The notes under the pieces are model-generated. The model saw nothing but the letters and a program-made list of their open reading frames with translations. It made no database searches and was not told where the DNA came from. Positions 21,095 to 31,764 of a DNA stretch of 64,000 bases are shown here, one piece after another (position 1 is the first letter of the stretch; each line of letters opens with the position of its first letter). The translations under genes were made by a program, and so were the position numbers. This stretch comes from Leguminivora glycinivorella. Lineage: Eukaryota > Arthropoda > Insecta > Lepidoptera > Tortricidae. Where the stretch lies: the NCBI RefSeq assembly GCF_023078275.1, contig NC_062981.1, forward strand, positions 20,390,846 through 20,454,845, read 5' to 3'.

Positions 21095-22775
21095 TAGGAG
21101 GTGAACTTTGAAAAATCCTTTCTTAGTGGTCCTCTAAGGAACTTCCGTGTCAATTTGAAATCTCTTGAACCAGAAGTAAAGATAAAAACTAAACCTATAC
21201 TTATGGCTATTTTGGATTATGTTATATTTTATTTAAGTAAGTACCATATTTTATTTTATTCTATAACTTATTAACAAAATTAACATAAAAAGTACATATT
21301 AGTAGTTAACTTAAGACAAATAAAATACAATTAAATTAAAAACTAATCTAAATTAAACTAAGTCAACTTAATAATTATAAAGATATATACATAATATACA
21401 TATATGCAACTAATGGCTATTTTGGATATTTTAACCCCATTGCACAACAACAGGGAGAAAATTTCTTTTCCACCTCATTAGATTTTAAAATCGTTGTACC
21501 TATTTATCGTGTTCAGCGACCCGATAAACCATAAAAACGATACCCATATTGTGTTTTTGACTTTACCCCCTTTTCACCCCTTTAGGGGTAAAATTTTCAA
21601 AAAACCTGAAAAATGTATTTAGTCATATGTCTTTAGGAATGCTCCTATGAAGTTTCGAATAAAATAGTCAAACTAATCTTGTTTCCCCATACAAACTTTG
21701 AACCCCCATTTCACCCTTTTAAGAGGAGAATTTTGAAAATTCCTTTCTTAGTGCTTCTCTACGCCATATAAGGAACCTATGTTTCGGCTGTGTGTTGATA
21801 TATTATGTCAGTTAGTCAGGCAGTCAGTTTCTTCTTTTATATATTTTTTGATATTTAAACCCCATTGCACTACAACAGGGGAGAAGGTATTTCACTTCCG
21901 CTTCGTTAGATTTTAAAAACGTTGTATTTATCGTGATCAGCGACCCAATAAACCGTAAAAACGATACCCATATTAGTTTTTGGACTTTATCACCCCCTTT
22001 TCACCCTTTCAGGGGTTAGATTTCAAAAAACCTGAAACACGTCTTTAGTCATATGTTTTTAGGATCCCTCTTGTGAAGTTTCGAATAAAACAGTGAAACT
22101 AACATTGTTTCCCCATACAAACTTTGAACCCCCATTTAACCCCCTTAGGAGACGAATTTTGAAAAATCCTTTCTTAGTGCTCCTCTACACTATATAAGGA
22201 ACCTACGTGCCAAATTCGACATCTCTAGGACCAGCGGTTTCGGCTGTGCGTTGATATGTCAGACAGTCAGTCAATATCTTCTTTTATTTATATATTTTTT
22301 GATATTTAAACCCCATTGCACCACAACAGGGGAGAAGGTATTTCACTTCCGCCTCGTTAGATTTTAAAAACGTTGTATTTATCGTGATCAGCGACCCGAT
22401 AAACTATAAAAACGATACCCATATTGATTTTTTTACTTTATCACCCCCTTTTCACCCTTTTAGGGGTTAAATTTTCAAAAAACCTGAAACACGTATTCAG
22501 TCATATGTCGTAAGGAATCTTCCTGTGAAGTTTCGAATAAAATAGTCAAACTAATCTTGTTTCCCCATACAAACTTTGAACCCCCATTTGACCCCCTTAG
22601 GAGGTGAATTTTGGGAAATCCTTTCTTAGTGCTCCTCTACACTATATAAGAAACCTACGTGCCAAATTTGAAATCTCTAGGACCAGCGGTTTCGGCTGTG
22701 CGTTGATATGTCAGTCAGTCAGTCAGTCAGTCAGTCAGTCAGTCAGTCAGTCAGTCAGTCAGCTTCTTCTTTTAT
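21095..22775 (+). repeat. Three-unit tandem repeat of about 425-455 bp
   Basis: CCCCATTGCAC starts units at 21435, 21860 and 22310. Each unit runs through GCGACCCGATAAAC, CATACAAACTTTGAACCCCC, TTTCTTAGTGCTCCTCTAC and a CAGT microsatellite, which is longest (about 14 units, 22708-22762) in the last one. A partial unit precedes (21100-21180). The unit resembles the body of a lepidopteran retroposed repeat. Expansion by unequal exchange at the CAGT run is plausible. Confidence 0.85.
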
Positions 22776-23995
22776 ATATTTAGATTTAATCGCTATCTAA
22801 GTTTCAAAACCACATCGCAAATAATAATTACAACAGAAGTTTACAAAATGATTCAAAAGCTCCCCGCCCTAACGGTGCCAAGTCGGCGAAATTTCTAATT
22901 TAAACCAAGAGGTTTACAGCGCAAATAACAGATTAGCCACGGTTAAAAAGTAAATGTAATTTGCGGAAATATCTGCGAAACGGTTGTATATAAAAGTAAA
23001 AAATAAATTGGAGAGGATTCTGAAGATGAAATGTACTTAAGAGTTTTGAATGATTCACGGTTATTTTCATTAGACTTATATTGACCGGGATATAGACCGT
23101 GATTACCTTTTAGATTTTTGTCGAGCTCCCGATATTTCGAAATGTACTTAGTTGGATATTGTAAAGCTGTATGACACGTAACCTTCTAACCGTTGTAGTC
23201 TGGTATACACAGGTTCCTATTATTAGGTCTGCAGAAGACCGTGCTGAATGGACATCTTTGGTGCACAAAATACGACCTCACGTGGTCGCGACCCGCAGCT
23301 TGGAGGAATCGAGGAAAAAGAAGTCTAGTATACAAGACAAATAATATGTAACTCATTTCGTTCACAGTTCGTTCGTACCGGCGGCGACACGAACACGCTC
23401 AAAAATACTAAGTGGTTAAAAAGTTAAAACATAATTTTGGTAGGTTTTTGAACATGTGACATGGCTGCATGGTTTTTAGGTTGTTAGATATTGCTTGTTA
23501 AAAATAAAATTGATAGTTAACTATAGGAAACTTGACTGTACTTAAAATGAAATATTTTATACCATGTTGTTTTATACCATGTAAAATTTATGCTAAAAAA
23601 TAACAATGAAGAAGCACTGATATAGATTAATTATAATAATTACTATAATATAGTATGTATTACCTAGTTACTACAATCTTAGATTTTAAAGATTACTACT
23701 AGGTTTAAGAAACTGTAATATTATTAATTTGAAATAAACAGTTTAAAGTTTTTATTTATGTACGAAATAAAGCAGATAAATACTATAAGAAAAACATGGA
23801 TAGAAGACATTTTAAAATCCAATTTCTATTTAATAACTCAGGTAGAAATATATAAAGTAGCTAAGTTGACCGTGACGTCACTCAATTCGATTTCATATTA
23901 ATTCCATATTAGCAGGACGTTGATATTCGTTTTGACAGTTCATACAAAAAAAGCTGATTTGACTAGTAGGCAAGTACGCAAGTAGCCTATTATAA
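22776..23995. other. No feature seen
   Basis: About 1.2 kb of AT-rich sequence with no supported gene or repeat. Confidence 0.4.
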
Positions 23996-23997
23996 TA

Positions 23998-24207
23998 CAG
24001 GGTGAAATAAAAAATACCGTTCAAACTTTGCATAGTGATTTTTGAGGTAATAATGAACAATTTTTACTATGGGACCGATGCTGAAATCGCGAAAAAAAAT
24101 TTAAATGTTCCATAGAAATGAGTGAGTGAATAAGAAGATTCATTTCATTTCATTATGACCTCAAAGTCATTATGCAAAGTTTGAACGCTCCGTTTGATTT
24201 CACCGTG
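23998..24207. mobile_element. 210-bp MITE with TA target duplication
   Basis: TA at 23996-23997 and 24208-24209. The left end is CAGGGTGAAATAAAAAATAC and the right end, read backwards, CACGGTGAAATCAAACGGAG; both continue into GTTCAAACTTTGCATA. Imperfect ~55-base inverted ends with TA duplication fit a Tc1/mariner-derived MITE. Confidence 0.8.
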
Positions 24208-24620
24208 TATTAATGTTACAACGTCCGAATAGTCCTTTCTAGTGATGTTCCGTTCCTACGAAATTCTCTGTGAGAAGAAACCCTTTGAGAATATTGATTC
24301 CTGTTTGGGAAGTTTTCTAGAGAACAGGACATAACCAACTAGGTACTTACTATACTAACCATGGAAATATCAAAACAAACAAATTCTAAAAACAAAATAC
24401 TACTTCTGCTAAACATTTTATATTATCATTCAAATAAACATTGGAAAAGTTCTTTCAAATTGTTGATTTGCATAAACCTGTTTGTGCATGTTCGAGGTTT
24501 GTTTACTAGAAGATTTTTACAAATAAAATACGTGTTTTAAGCTGGATAAGTATTTACGAAAACCTGTGTTTAGATAAATATCGGGTTATTTCTGTTACAT
24601 TATAGTTATTTGTTATACAA

Positions 24621-25045
24621 GGGGGCAAAGTTGTATTTTAACACCGAGTGTGTAATTGAAAAACGAGCAAGTGAAAGGATTCTATAGTTGAACCACGAGC
24701 GAAGCGAGTGGTTCGAGAATAGAATCCTGAACTTGCGAGTTTTTTAACACACGAGAAGTAAAATACATTTGCACCCAAGTGTAACACAAAACTTTTCCCC
24801 TCACTATAGCGAGGAAACTACAACGCAAAAAATGCGTTTATCACTGCTTCCAGTAGTTCCACACGTGGTAAATCATCTTTATTACTAGATTCACCTACTT
24901 TTATCAATTTTAAAGCAGTTAATTTGACTTTATTCAAAGTCAAATTACTTTACCCACTAGTGAATAAAATGCGTTTTTACCCGCTGGTATTAAAGGACAA
25001 AACACGTGTTTCCGAGCTAGTGAGGGGAAAAGTGTTTACTATACA
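24621..25045. repeat. Double hairpin element
   Basis: First hairpin 24621-24776: GGGGGCAAAGTTGTATTTTA mirrored by TAAAATACATTTGCACCC, with the core GAACCACGAGCGAAGCGAGT and GGATTCTAT inverted. Second, looser hairpin 24778-25045: ACAAAACTTTTCCCCTCACT mirrored by CTAGTGAGGGGAAAAGTGTT. TATACAAG occurs at both outer edges (24613-24620 and about 25039-25046), a possible 8-bp flanking duplication. Confidence 0.65.
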
Positions 25046-25117
25046 AGTTCAAAATCCATCCTGTTTATAGTAAAAATGCGAATAAATTGTGGAATAAACT
25101 CCTGTTTCACAAAGTAT

Positions 25118-25196
25118 AAAACTATGGAAATGGATTTTATCGCAAACAATCAATTTACATTCATCCCGACGTCTCGAACCCTTTACATCGTGTTTT
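25118..25196. repeat. Partial end of the Penelope-like terminal repeat
   Basis: AAAACTATGGAAATGGATT, then CATCCCGACGTCTCGAACCC and TTTACATCG match the left end of the element at 25757-26442 with several substitutions. Confidence 0.65.
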
Positions 25197-25275
25197 TTCT
25201 TTTTTTTATGGGATAGGAGGCAAACGAGCAGACAGGTCGCCTGATGGTAAGCGATCACTGCCGCCCATAGACACC
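25195..25275 (+). repeat. Conserved lepidopteran repeat segment
   Basis: TTTTTTATGGGATAGGAGGC, AAACGAGCAGACAGGTCGCC and TGATGGTAAGCGATCACTGC. I know this string as a frequent segment of lepidopteran repeats; only about 80 bases are present here. Confidence 0.6.
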
Positions 25276-25319
25276 GTATATAATATACGTTCCCATATAA
25301 TTTTACTTTTAATATCCAT

Positions 25320-25482
25320 CATCATCCTCCTTGCGTTATCCCGGCATTTGCCACGGCTCATGAGAGCCTAGGGTCCGCTTTGACAACTAATCCCAAGATT
25401 TGGCGTAGGCACTAGTTTTTACGAAAGCGACTGCCATCTGACCTTCCAACTCGAAGGGTAACTAGGCCTTATTGGAATTAGT
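25320..25482 (-). mobile_element. SINE S, 5'-truncated, 15-bp TSD
   Basis: Only the 3' half of the SINE (GATGAT tail to the AATTCCAATAAGGCC block) is present. ACTTTTAATATCCAT flanks it at 25305-25319 and 25483-25497. Confidence 0.9.
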
Positions 25483-25756
25483 ACTTTTAATATCCATATT
25501 ACGAGTAAAGCGACCTAGCCGCAGAAAGAAAATGAATAGAGAAACTATCCACCGACTTCAAAAGAAACCGTATTTAAACTTCACGCAGAGTTTCCCTATC
25601 GGCACTACTTTATCCCTGCTTCTTTGCATAACTTCTTCATAACTTTGATCTACTTTTGCACTTTGGGAATTCCCATTTTAACGGTGTAACGTTGCATCAT
25701 AAATTAAATATAAGAAATAATATTGTCTTCAGTTACCGCGATAGTTACTCATGAAA

Positions 25757-26442
25757 TAAAACTATGGAAACGGATTAAATCGCGTATAATGAATTTAAAA
25801 TACATCCCGACGTTTCGAACTCTTTACAGCGTTCGTGGTCAACGGGTGACTGAGGAAAAATTACAGTGTGCAAAAGCTACCCACATAGAAGAAATATTAA
25901 TGAACCATGACCACAAATAATATAGATTTCTAAGGCAGGTTCACACACTATTAATAAAGCTAGTTATACAATATTCAAAAAATTTACCATTACTATGTTA
26001 AAAAAAAAATTAACCAATTAATCTACACAAAATTGACAAAGAACAAACTGCAAATGTCCAACACCATACAACACAAATGCCTCACAGCCTTCGTCGTGCT
26101 TGTTCCATTATCAGATGTACTACTGGGTCCCAAGCCGGTGGTAAAGTAAAGCCATCTTCTCTATCAAAGTTTGGATATTTCTTGATCTCAATGGCCTCTC
26201 GCAACATTCTGGGTATATATCGCTTCTCCTTAGCCAGAACCAGAGGCTTGTCAAACTTTATAGCATGATTGACTTTATCCATGACATGTTCAGAGACAGC
26301 AGACCCTTTGCCGACGGTGCTTGACATCCGCTATGTGTTCCTTCACCCGTGTGGAAATACTTCGTTTCGTCTGTCCCACATATGACAGGCCGCGATTAAT
26401 CCGCGATTCATTATACGCGATTTAATCCGTTTCCATAGTTTT
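25757..26442 (-). mobile_element. Penelope-like element relic between inverted ends
   Basis: A perfect 36-base inverted repeat (AAACTATGGAAACGGATTAA at 25757; reverse complement ending at 26442) bounds 686 bases. Inside the left end the minus strand reads a stem-loop (GAACGCTGTAAAGAGTTC) followed by GAAACGTCGGG, resembling the second half of a hammerhead ribozyme. The interior encodes the GIY-YIG relic below. Penelope-like elements have terminal repeats that may be inverted, often carry hammerhead motifs and end in a GIY-YIG nuclease, so the parts agree. The reverse transcriptase is absent. Confidence 0.7.
26082..26402 (-). pseudogene. GIY-YIG endonuclease domain of a Penelope-like element
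   Basis: From the upstream side the minus strand reads GLSYVGQTKRSISTRVKEHI, which holds the YVGQT..S...R..EH core of a GIY-YIG nuclease. The frame then shifts once near 26320 and continues as GSAVSEHVM, FDKPLVLAKEKRYIPRMLRE and AIEIKKYPNFDREDGF. In Penelope-like proteins the equivalent order is SAV.EH, LA....Y.PR..REA.EI.K.P and FNREDG. The frameshift, a stop in the old frame and the lack of an upstream reverse transcriptase make it a pseudogene. It would have nicked DNA to prime reverse transcription. Confidence 0.8.
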
Positions 26443-26486
26443 AATTAATGGGATGGTATAATTTTTTTATACTTTCATAAATAAGA

Positions 26487-26726
26487 AAATTATACCATCC
26501 CATACATGAAAATGCAACCGCCTAAAAGCGTGCAAAAAATATCCATTATACTTGTAGATGGCGTTAGGTGTCACTTTCAACATAGATTTATGGCTCGAAA
26601 TGACACTTAACGTCAATATGTCTGGCAACAAGGCATGTTTAGTCGCGGCATTTACTTTTTACACGCTTTTAGGCGGTCGCATTTTAATGTACCTATGGGA
26701 TGGTACAATCTTCTATTTAATCTATG
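26487..26726. mobile_element. MITE family R8, second copy
   Basis: TACCATCCCATAC, AATGCAACCGCCTAAAAGCG and TAGATGGCGTTAGGTGTCAC match 18240-18547; the right arm ends TTTAATCTATGG. The outermost left arm is missing or replaced by another AT-rich segment. Confidence 0.8.
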
Positions 26727-27200
26727 GTTGTATTTTATAAAATACTTCAAGTCTACTGAACTATGTGTTTTTGTAGACTTAATAAACGATGACGTGTCTG
26801 AATTTTATAGTCGACTTGCAATGCATATTTTATGCAACGCCACCCTTTACGACTTAGGGCCCGTACACACGACGCGAGTTTCATTAGGTATGTATATAGC
26901 ATTAGCAAAAATCAACAGTCCGTAATGTTACTAAAATCGAATATTAATAATAGGACCATTACTGAACAGAATTCAATAAGCCGAAGTTGGACATCTTATC
27001 TTATCTTATTATCTTATCTATCTTATCTGGACAGATGTTCAAGGGAGAATCGTATTCTTCCTTTCTAATGCACATCACTCTCTTTAGCGTTATTAAAACT
27101 GTAAAATCTTTGGTGGCGTACACAAAGAGACCTGTTACAAAAGTAAAATCGTTGACGCTCGGTGGCTGTAAAGTGTCAACTATAGCACTCTACTAGACCT
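26727..27200. other. Mostly unassigned; TTATC microsatellite
   Basis: A TTATC/TTATCTA run lies at about 26995-27027. GGGCCCGTACACACGACGCG near 26858 resembles the end of the MITE at 36390. Nothing else recognised. Confidence 0.45.
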
Positions 27201-27329
27201 AGCAGGCAAGCATGGTCGCACGATAAATGATAAAATATCAGGTCGTCCCTATCGCACTATTTGTGGGTTCGATAAGGATGGCCGCGGCCTGATGTTTTAT
27301 CATTTATCGCACGACCATGCCTGCCTACT
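27201..27329. mobile_element. MITE family R9 (GTCCCTATCGCAC)
   Basis: Arms AGCAGGCAAGCATGGTCGCA and, mirrored, GCACGACCATGCCTGCCTAC continue through GATAAATGATAAAA; the centre holds GTCGTCCCTATCGCAC. Related pieces are at 40541-40627 and 51272-51350. Confidence 0.8.
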
Positions 27330-27439
27330 TGTTCTATCACTCCTAATAATTGCTCGTAATACTGGACCGATTGGAGACGAGTTCAACCAAAGCGCACATA
27401 TCGAGGGTGACACCCGACTGGTGAAACCCGATAATTAAG

Positions 27440-27665
27440 TTGATCAAACTGGTTTTTGAAATTCGAACTATGTGCAATTTCCACATAAGTCCATGGGGTC
27501 CCAGCTCGAACAAGTTGTCCATAGAAATCGCGAAGCGTCTGGTTGAGGTAACTGGTGATCGAAGAGCTAGCGACTTCCTCGCACAACGTATTAGCATTGC
27601 GATACAGCGAGGAAATGTCGCCAGTATCCTTGGTACAATGCCTCAAGGGCCTATTTTAGATATTA
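27440..27665 (+). pseudogene. LINE protein C-terminus (ISIAIQRGN type)
   Basis: The frame reads SPWGPSSNKLSIEIAKRLVE, VTGDRRASDFLAQRISIAIQ and RGNVASILGTMP. The block W/GP....L...I..RL...TGD.RA..FL.QRISIA.QRGNA.S.LGT closes reverse-transcriptase proteins of one group of LINEs, as I recall from family knowledge. Stops upstream and loss of the catalytic part show it is a relic. A scrap of the same tail is at 43093-43170. It abuts a minus-strand RTE relic, so two retrotransposon 3' ends meet near 27665. Confidence 0.65.
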
Positions 27666-27666
27666 G

Positions 27667-28065
27667 CTACCTTTTAAGTTTAGTCTTAGTTTCTTGTATC
27701 TTTTTCTTCCTCCTACCCTTATCCCACGTTACATATGTGGGGTCGGTACAACACGTCTTCCTCTTCCATTCTCCTCTATCTTTCGTCATCTCAACACTCA
27801 CATCTTTCTTCCTCATATCCTCTTTCACACAATCCATCCAGCGTTGTTTGGGTTTACCCCTCCCTCTCCATCCATCAACCTTCATCTCCAACATTCTTTT
27901 GCCTATATAACATTCATCCCTCCTCATTATAGTTACATGACCGTACCACGCCAACCTGCCACTCCTCATCTTTTCCGTTATAGGCGCAACTTTCAAACTT
28001 CCCCTAATATACTCATTCCTGATCCCCATTCCGATCCATTCTTAGTTTCTTATATAATTATGTAA
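27667..28065 (-). pseudogene. RTE-type retrotransposon C-terminus
   Basis: On the minus strand about 120 codons read IRNEYIRGSLKVAPITEKMR, RLAWYGHV, IGKRMLEMKVDGWRGRGKPK and QRWMDCVKEDMRKK, then a hydrophilic tail ending in a TGGGATAAGGG-type 3' UTR. This is the RTE signature IRGS, then WYGHV.R, RGRPK.RW.D.V..DM. The 120-residue frame is open but lacks the whole catalytic domain. The copy at 34745-35040 is the same family. Confidence 0.85.
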
Positions 28066-28410
28066 ATATGTTCATGTAAATAAAGATATGCTTATTTAAA
28101 AATTGTTATTTTAAGGACAAATTATCTCGATTTATTTACCCTCGATATTCTCACTAGTTATCTTCAAATATCTTAGCTACAGGAAATACGCCACAGCACC
28201 TAATGTTGTCGTTAACGTCGGCTGATGCATGAAGTACGGCTACTTACGTTTATGCTGATATATCAATCTTCTTTACCACCCAAGTGAGTTTGTGCAATTT
28301 ACCTGGAAATAATAAAACAGTTGTTAAAATTATTGTACAGTTCAGAACATTTTTTTTAAATACATGGTTACCTTGTCAAAAGCGCTAAGTGGAAGGAAAG
28401 AACAGGCCCC
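28066..28410. other. No feature seen
   Basis: AT-rich spacer with no supported feature. Confidence 0.45.
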
Positions 28411-28545
28411 GTAGCCGAATGGCACTTCTGCAACGCAAAACAAAAACGAAACGCCGCGAAAGGTAGTCTGGCTCTGTCGCCCCAATACGCTAGAGCGATA
28501 GAGATAGATAAGCGTTTCGTAAGCGTTTGTGCCATTCGGCTACGC
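28411..28545. mobile_element. MITE family R4, complete copy
   Basis: GTAGCCGAATGGCAC at the left and GTGCCATTCGGCTAC at the right are a perfect 15-base inverted repeat. The interior carries GGCTCTGTCGCCCCAATACG, as in the other R4 copies but in reverse sense. Confidence 0.85.
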
Positions 28546-28896
28546 ACACAGGAAAAATAGACCCCAAAATCAGATGGGAATAATAATACTGAGGAGAGAG
28601 AGAGAAAGAGGTTACGTAGTCAAAAATTCTTAAAATATCAATGCGTACATGTGTGTGTATTTCTGCGACGCAAAACAAAAACGAAACGCCGCGAAAGGTA
28701 GTCTGGCTCTGTCGCCCCAATACGCTAGAGCGATAGAGATAGATAAGCGTTTCGTAAGCGTTTGTGCCATTCGGCTACGCAAACAGGAAAAATAGACCCC
28801 AAAATCAGATGGGAATAATAATACTGAGGAGAGAGAGAGAGAAAGAGGTTACGTAGTCAAAAATTCTTAAAATATCAATGCGTACATGTGTGTGAA
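28426..28896 (+). repeat. 235-bp tandem duplication including most of a MITE
   Basis: 28426-28660 is repeated at 28661-28896 with one substitution seen (CAACGC versus GACGC near the start) and a two-base difference in the GAGAGA run. The second copy lacks the left MITE end, so duplication came after the MITE insertion. Confidence 0.92.
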
Positions 28897-29126
28897 GAGT
28901 GAATGTTTAATGTATAAAAGTCCTGTCGGTCAAACAAGACGTATATGTATAGGCATGTACAACGTAGGCATAAAAAATGATGAAACTCTTGGCTTGGGTA
29001 CAACCTTTTATAAAAAAAAAACTTTTTTTCAGACCAGTTCAGTCCATACATTGGAGGATACACTTTTTAATTAAATGCCTTTTACAACATTTACATCAAA
29101 TAAAACGTTGCTTAATGGTTGCACAG

Positions 29127-29190
29127 TTTTTACTTAGAAGGGGTTGTAATCAAAAACCCTTTTGATATTACAACCTCTTCTAAGTAAAAA
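29127..29190. repeat. 64-bp hairpin (TTACTTAGAAGGGGTTGTAA)
   Basis: TTTTTACTTAGAAG and GGTTGTAAT are mirrored by ATTACAACC and CTTCTAAGTAAAAA around an 18-base centre that is itself AAAA/TTTT palindromic. Confidence 0.8.
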
Positions 29191-29584
29191 ACAAGCCTTA
29201 AATGAAATAATAAAGACAAAGAAATTTAAATATTATTCTATATTTAATTCAATTTAATTTGAATGAAATTCAGAAGTCCTGTAAAATATGTGCTTTATTC
29301 TCTACATACATATCATCAAAAAACATACAATGAAAGTCATAACTAACTCTGATATACTGTATCCGATTTATACGCGAGAGAACAGTAATATTTTACTGAA
29401 TATTATAGAAGTTGCAGTAATCTTGGAATATACTGGCAACTTACTTGAAACGTCTCGTCGATATTTTAGTGTTTCTCATAAAATTGTCTGAAAAATGTAT
29501 TGTTTCGCTTGTGAATGGGTAGCCATTTTTCTCTGAGTTATAAAGACTTTTTGTGGAACAATAAATCAATAATTTTAATATAGG
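29191..29584. other. No feature seen
   Basis: AT-rich. No supported feature. Confidence 0.45.
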
Positions 29585-29589
29585 TGCGA

Positions 29590-29640
29590 CTTAGAGCGTG
29601 CGACTTTCGATCTGGAGGTCGCGGGTTCAAACAGTTTCCG
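29590..29640 (+). mobile_element. SINE S head fragment, plus strand
   Basis: TTAGAGCGTGCGACTTTCGA, TCTGGAGGTCGCGGGTTC and AAAC form the B-box half of the SINE head. It runs head-to-head into the next copy. Confidence 0.7.
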
Positions 29641-29935
29641 AGTTTACGAGCCTGGGGTCCGCTTTGACAACTAATCTCAAGATTTGGCGTAGGCACTAGT
29701 TTTTACGAAAGCGACTGTCATCTGACCTTCTAACCCGAAGGGAAAACTAGATTTTATTGGAATTAGTCCGGTTTTCTCACTATGTTTCCCTTCACCGAAA
29801 AGCGACTGGCAAATATCAAATGACATTTCGCACATAAATTCCGAAAAACTCATTGGTGCGAGCCGGGGTTCGTACCCGCGACCTCCGCAACGAAAGTCGC
29901 ATGTACTTACCGCTAGGCTACCAGCGCTTCTTTCA
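29641..29935 (-). mobile_element. SINE S, minus strand, nearly full length
   Basis: From the minus-strand head (TGGTAGCCTAGCGGTAAGTA, GGTTCGTACCC) to the block GCGGACCCCAGGCTC. The GATGAT tail is missing because the copy joins the plus-strand fragment at 29590-29640. Confidence 0.85.
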
Positions 29936-30980
29936 GAACAGACATTGTGTAAGAATAAAATATACCTCCCGTATTGCTTAAATCTTTATAAAAAGAAGAT
30001 AAAATAAAGTAAAAAACGTGTGTGTTCAGCCCGCATGGGAGCGCTGGATTAATCTGACGAATATTGTGCTTTGTACTGGGGCCTCATTCGGCGTGAGACA
30101 ACTGACATGTCTTCCGCATAGTTATTTATACCTATGAGCTTTGAGGGCCCCACCGCTGGGCGAAGGCTTCCTCTTCCCTTTCCACACATCCCGGTTTTAA
30201 CCCGTTTCCCATCACCGCTTGTGAAAGGCGTAAATTTAATTTTGCCTCTTTCATTTATGTCCGGAAAATATTGACTTAGCGACCAACGTAAACAAAACAC
30301 TATGTCACTTCATTTAGGTGACAAGTGTTACAACCAAACTGAACGCAGTTAGGTGATCAGTGTAACAACCAATAATCCACCGTCAGGTGGTGTGACGGCT
30401 AATAGAAACTACTATAAATTATTATAATAGTGATATTTTCAATAAATACGTAATACATTTCAAATTGTAGTCTTCATAAACAATAATATCAATGTTTTTA
30501 AATGACGCTAGATTTGCTAGCTATGTATGTCGAATAAGGTCCCAGGTTTTAATGCAGGAATTTATTATTAAGTCGTGCAACGCTTTTCATACATATCAAA
30601 TGCGTTGAAATTGTAATACAGGTTGGTATGGCTGGTTGAATATTTGATAAAATTTTCGAACGATCTCGAAGGAAGCTTTCACGATATAAAATATTTGTAA
30701 AAGTTATGAACTTCGCGAACTTGTAAGGAGTTAAATAAAAAGGAGGGTAAAGTACAAGAAAACCTTTTTTGTGTTTCATCCAGAAACAGTACATTACGCT
30801 ACAAGTGCGGAAAAGAGGGAATCCGTAACAAGTGGACAAAAAATAAAAATAGTACGTAGGTAGTTAAGGGTTAAAACACGACTGAAGGAAAAGTTTCAAA
30901 TCGACACGAGGATCGTAACTAAGACGTTTTACAGTAATTGTGGTCGTTTATTTTTTTGACATAATTGCGTAAATGAGCTT
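29936..30980. other. Unassigned; a short direct repeat near 30310-30360
   Basis: GTTAGGTGATCAGTGTAACA echoes TTTAGGTGACAAGTGTTACA about 40 bases earlier. Open frames of 83 and 96 codons here have no recognisable motif and I do not call them genes. Confidence 0.4.
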
Positions 30981-31002
30981 ATTACCGCACTAGTGCGGTA
31001 AT
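30981..31002. repeat. 22-bp perfect palindrome
   Basis: ATTACCGCACT is followed directly by its reverse complement, with no loop. Probably the fused ends of a small inverted-repeat element. Confidence 0.9.
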
Positions 31003-31236
31003 ATAGCGCCATATTTGTGTACATCAAGGATTACCACAGACTATGAAATATGGGTTCAATTTGTAGTAGTTATACTACATTCTTCTCAGTTGGCTTGGTC
31101 ACATTTGAAAGGATGGAAGAAGATCGGGTTATCGAATAACTTATTTTAAAATATTAGAAACTTATGGCACACCTCGGACAATGGCGATAAAATTAATTAT
31201 GCTATTCTTATGGTACAGGGCCTGTTTCAACTGTTT

Positions 31237-31477
31237 TTTTTTTTAAATTATAAATGGGCTTACTCTTGGCCACAGACTAGCCAAAGGCAAAGACGTGGCC
31301 TACGGTGGAGTGAGCTCGCCCAGGAGATGCCTGTTCAGTGTTCACCCTTAATTTGAAGGTTGCCGGGTTATGGGAGCTCGGAAATATGGCCGCCGACAAG
31401 GAATCCCACTCCTTGGCAGTGCGCATAAGAAAAGAAGAAGCAAAGCGCTTCGTGCGAATTCGCGGAATATCTACCAA
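31237..31477 (-). pseudogene. 3' end of a jockey/CR1-type LINE
   Basis: Minus strand: VDIPRIRTKRFASSFLMRTA, KEWDSLSAAIFPSS, then NPATFKLRVN, a shift, and HVFAFG read through the old stop. The RRTKRFA.SF..R.AKEWNSLP block and FK..V are the usual LINE ending. The T-run at about 31236-31245 is the tail. Same family as 1914-2092 but retaining about 30 more codons. Confidence 0.75.
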
Positions 31478-31764
31478 GGATGGAAACCGGCCGCGCGCCT
31501 AAGAGTCCGATGGTAGAATGGGGACGGTGGAATAAGCTCATGTATTTACTGCAGCTGCTTCTGTGCTTAACCAGCGTATAAAATTAGCCTCGCTGCAGTT
31601 TATAGCCTTGCATTTATGACTAATCTCACGCCGCCGGTGCATAGGCGTGCACTAATTGGGCTGCGTGGCTATTTCTGGGGATTTGGCGAATAAATAATCT
31701 AGTTCGAGTAAATTCAACGCATCTTAATACCAATCGTATAATAATCCAATTTCCTTTCTAAAAT
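31478..31764. other. No feature seen
   Basis: Moderately GC-rich spacer with no supported feature. Confidence 0.4.

Noticed and set aside
27694..28065. 123-codon plus-strand open frame
   Set aside because: It is the antisense of the RTE C-terminus at 27667-28029, which has clear family motifs.
30049..30300. 83-codon minus-strand open frame as a gene
   Set aside because: No recognisable domain, no splice or promoter context, and length within chance for six frames over 64 kb.
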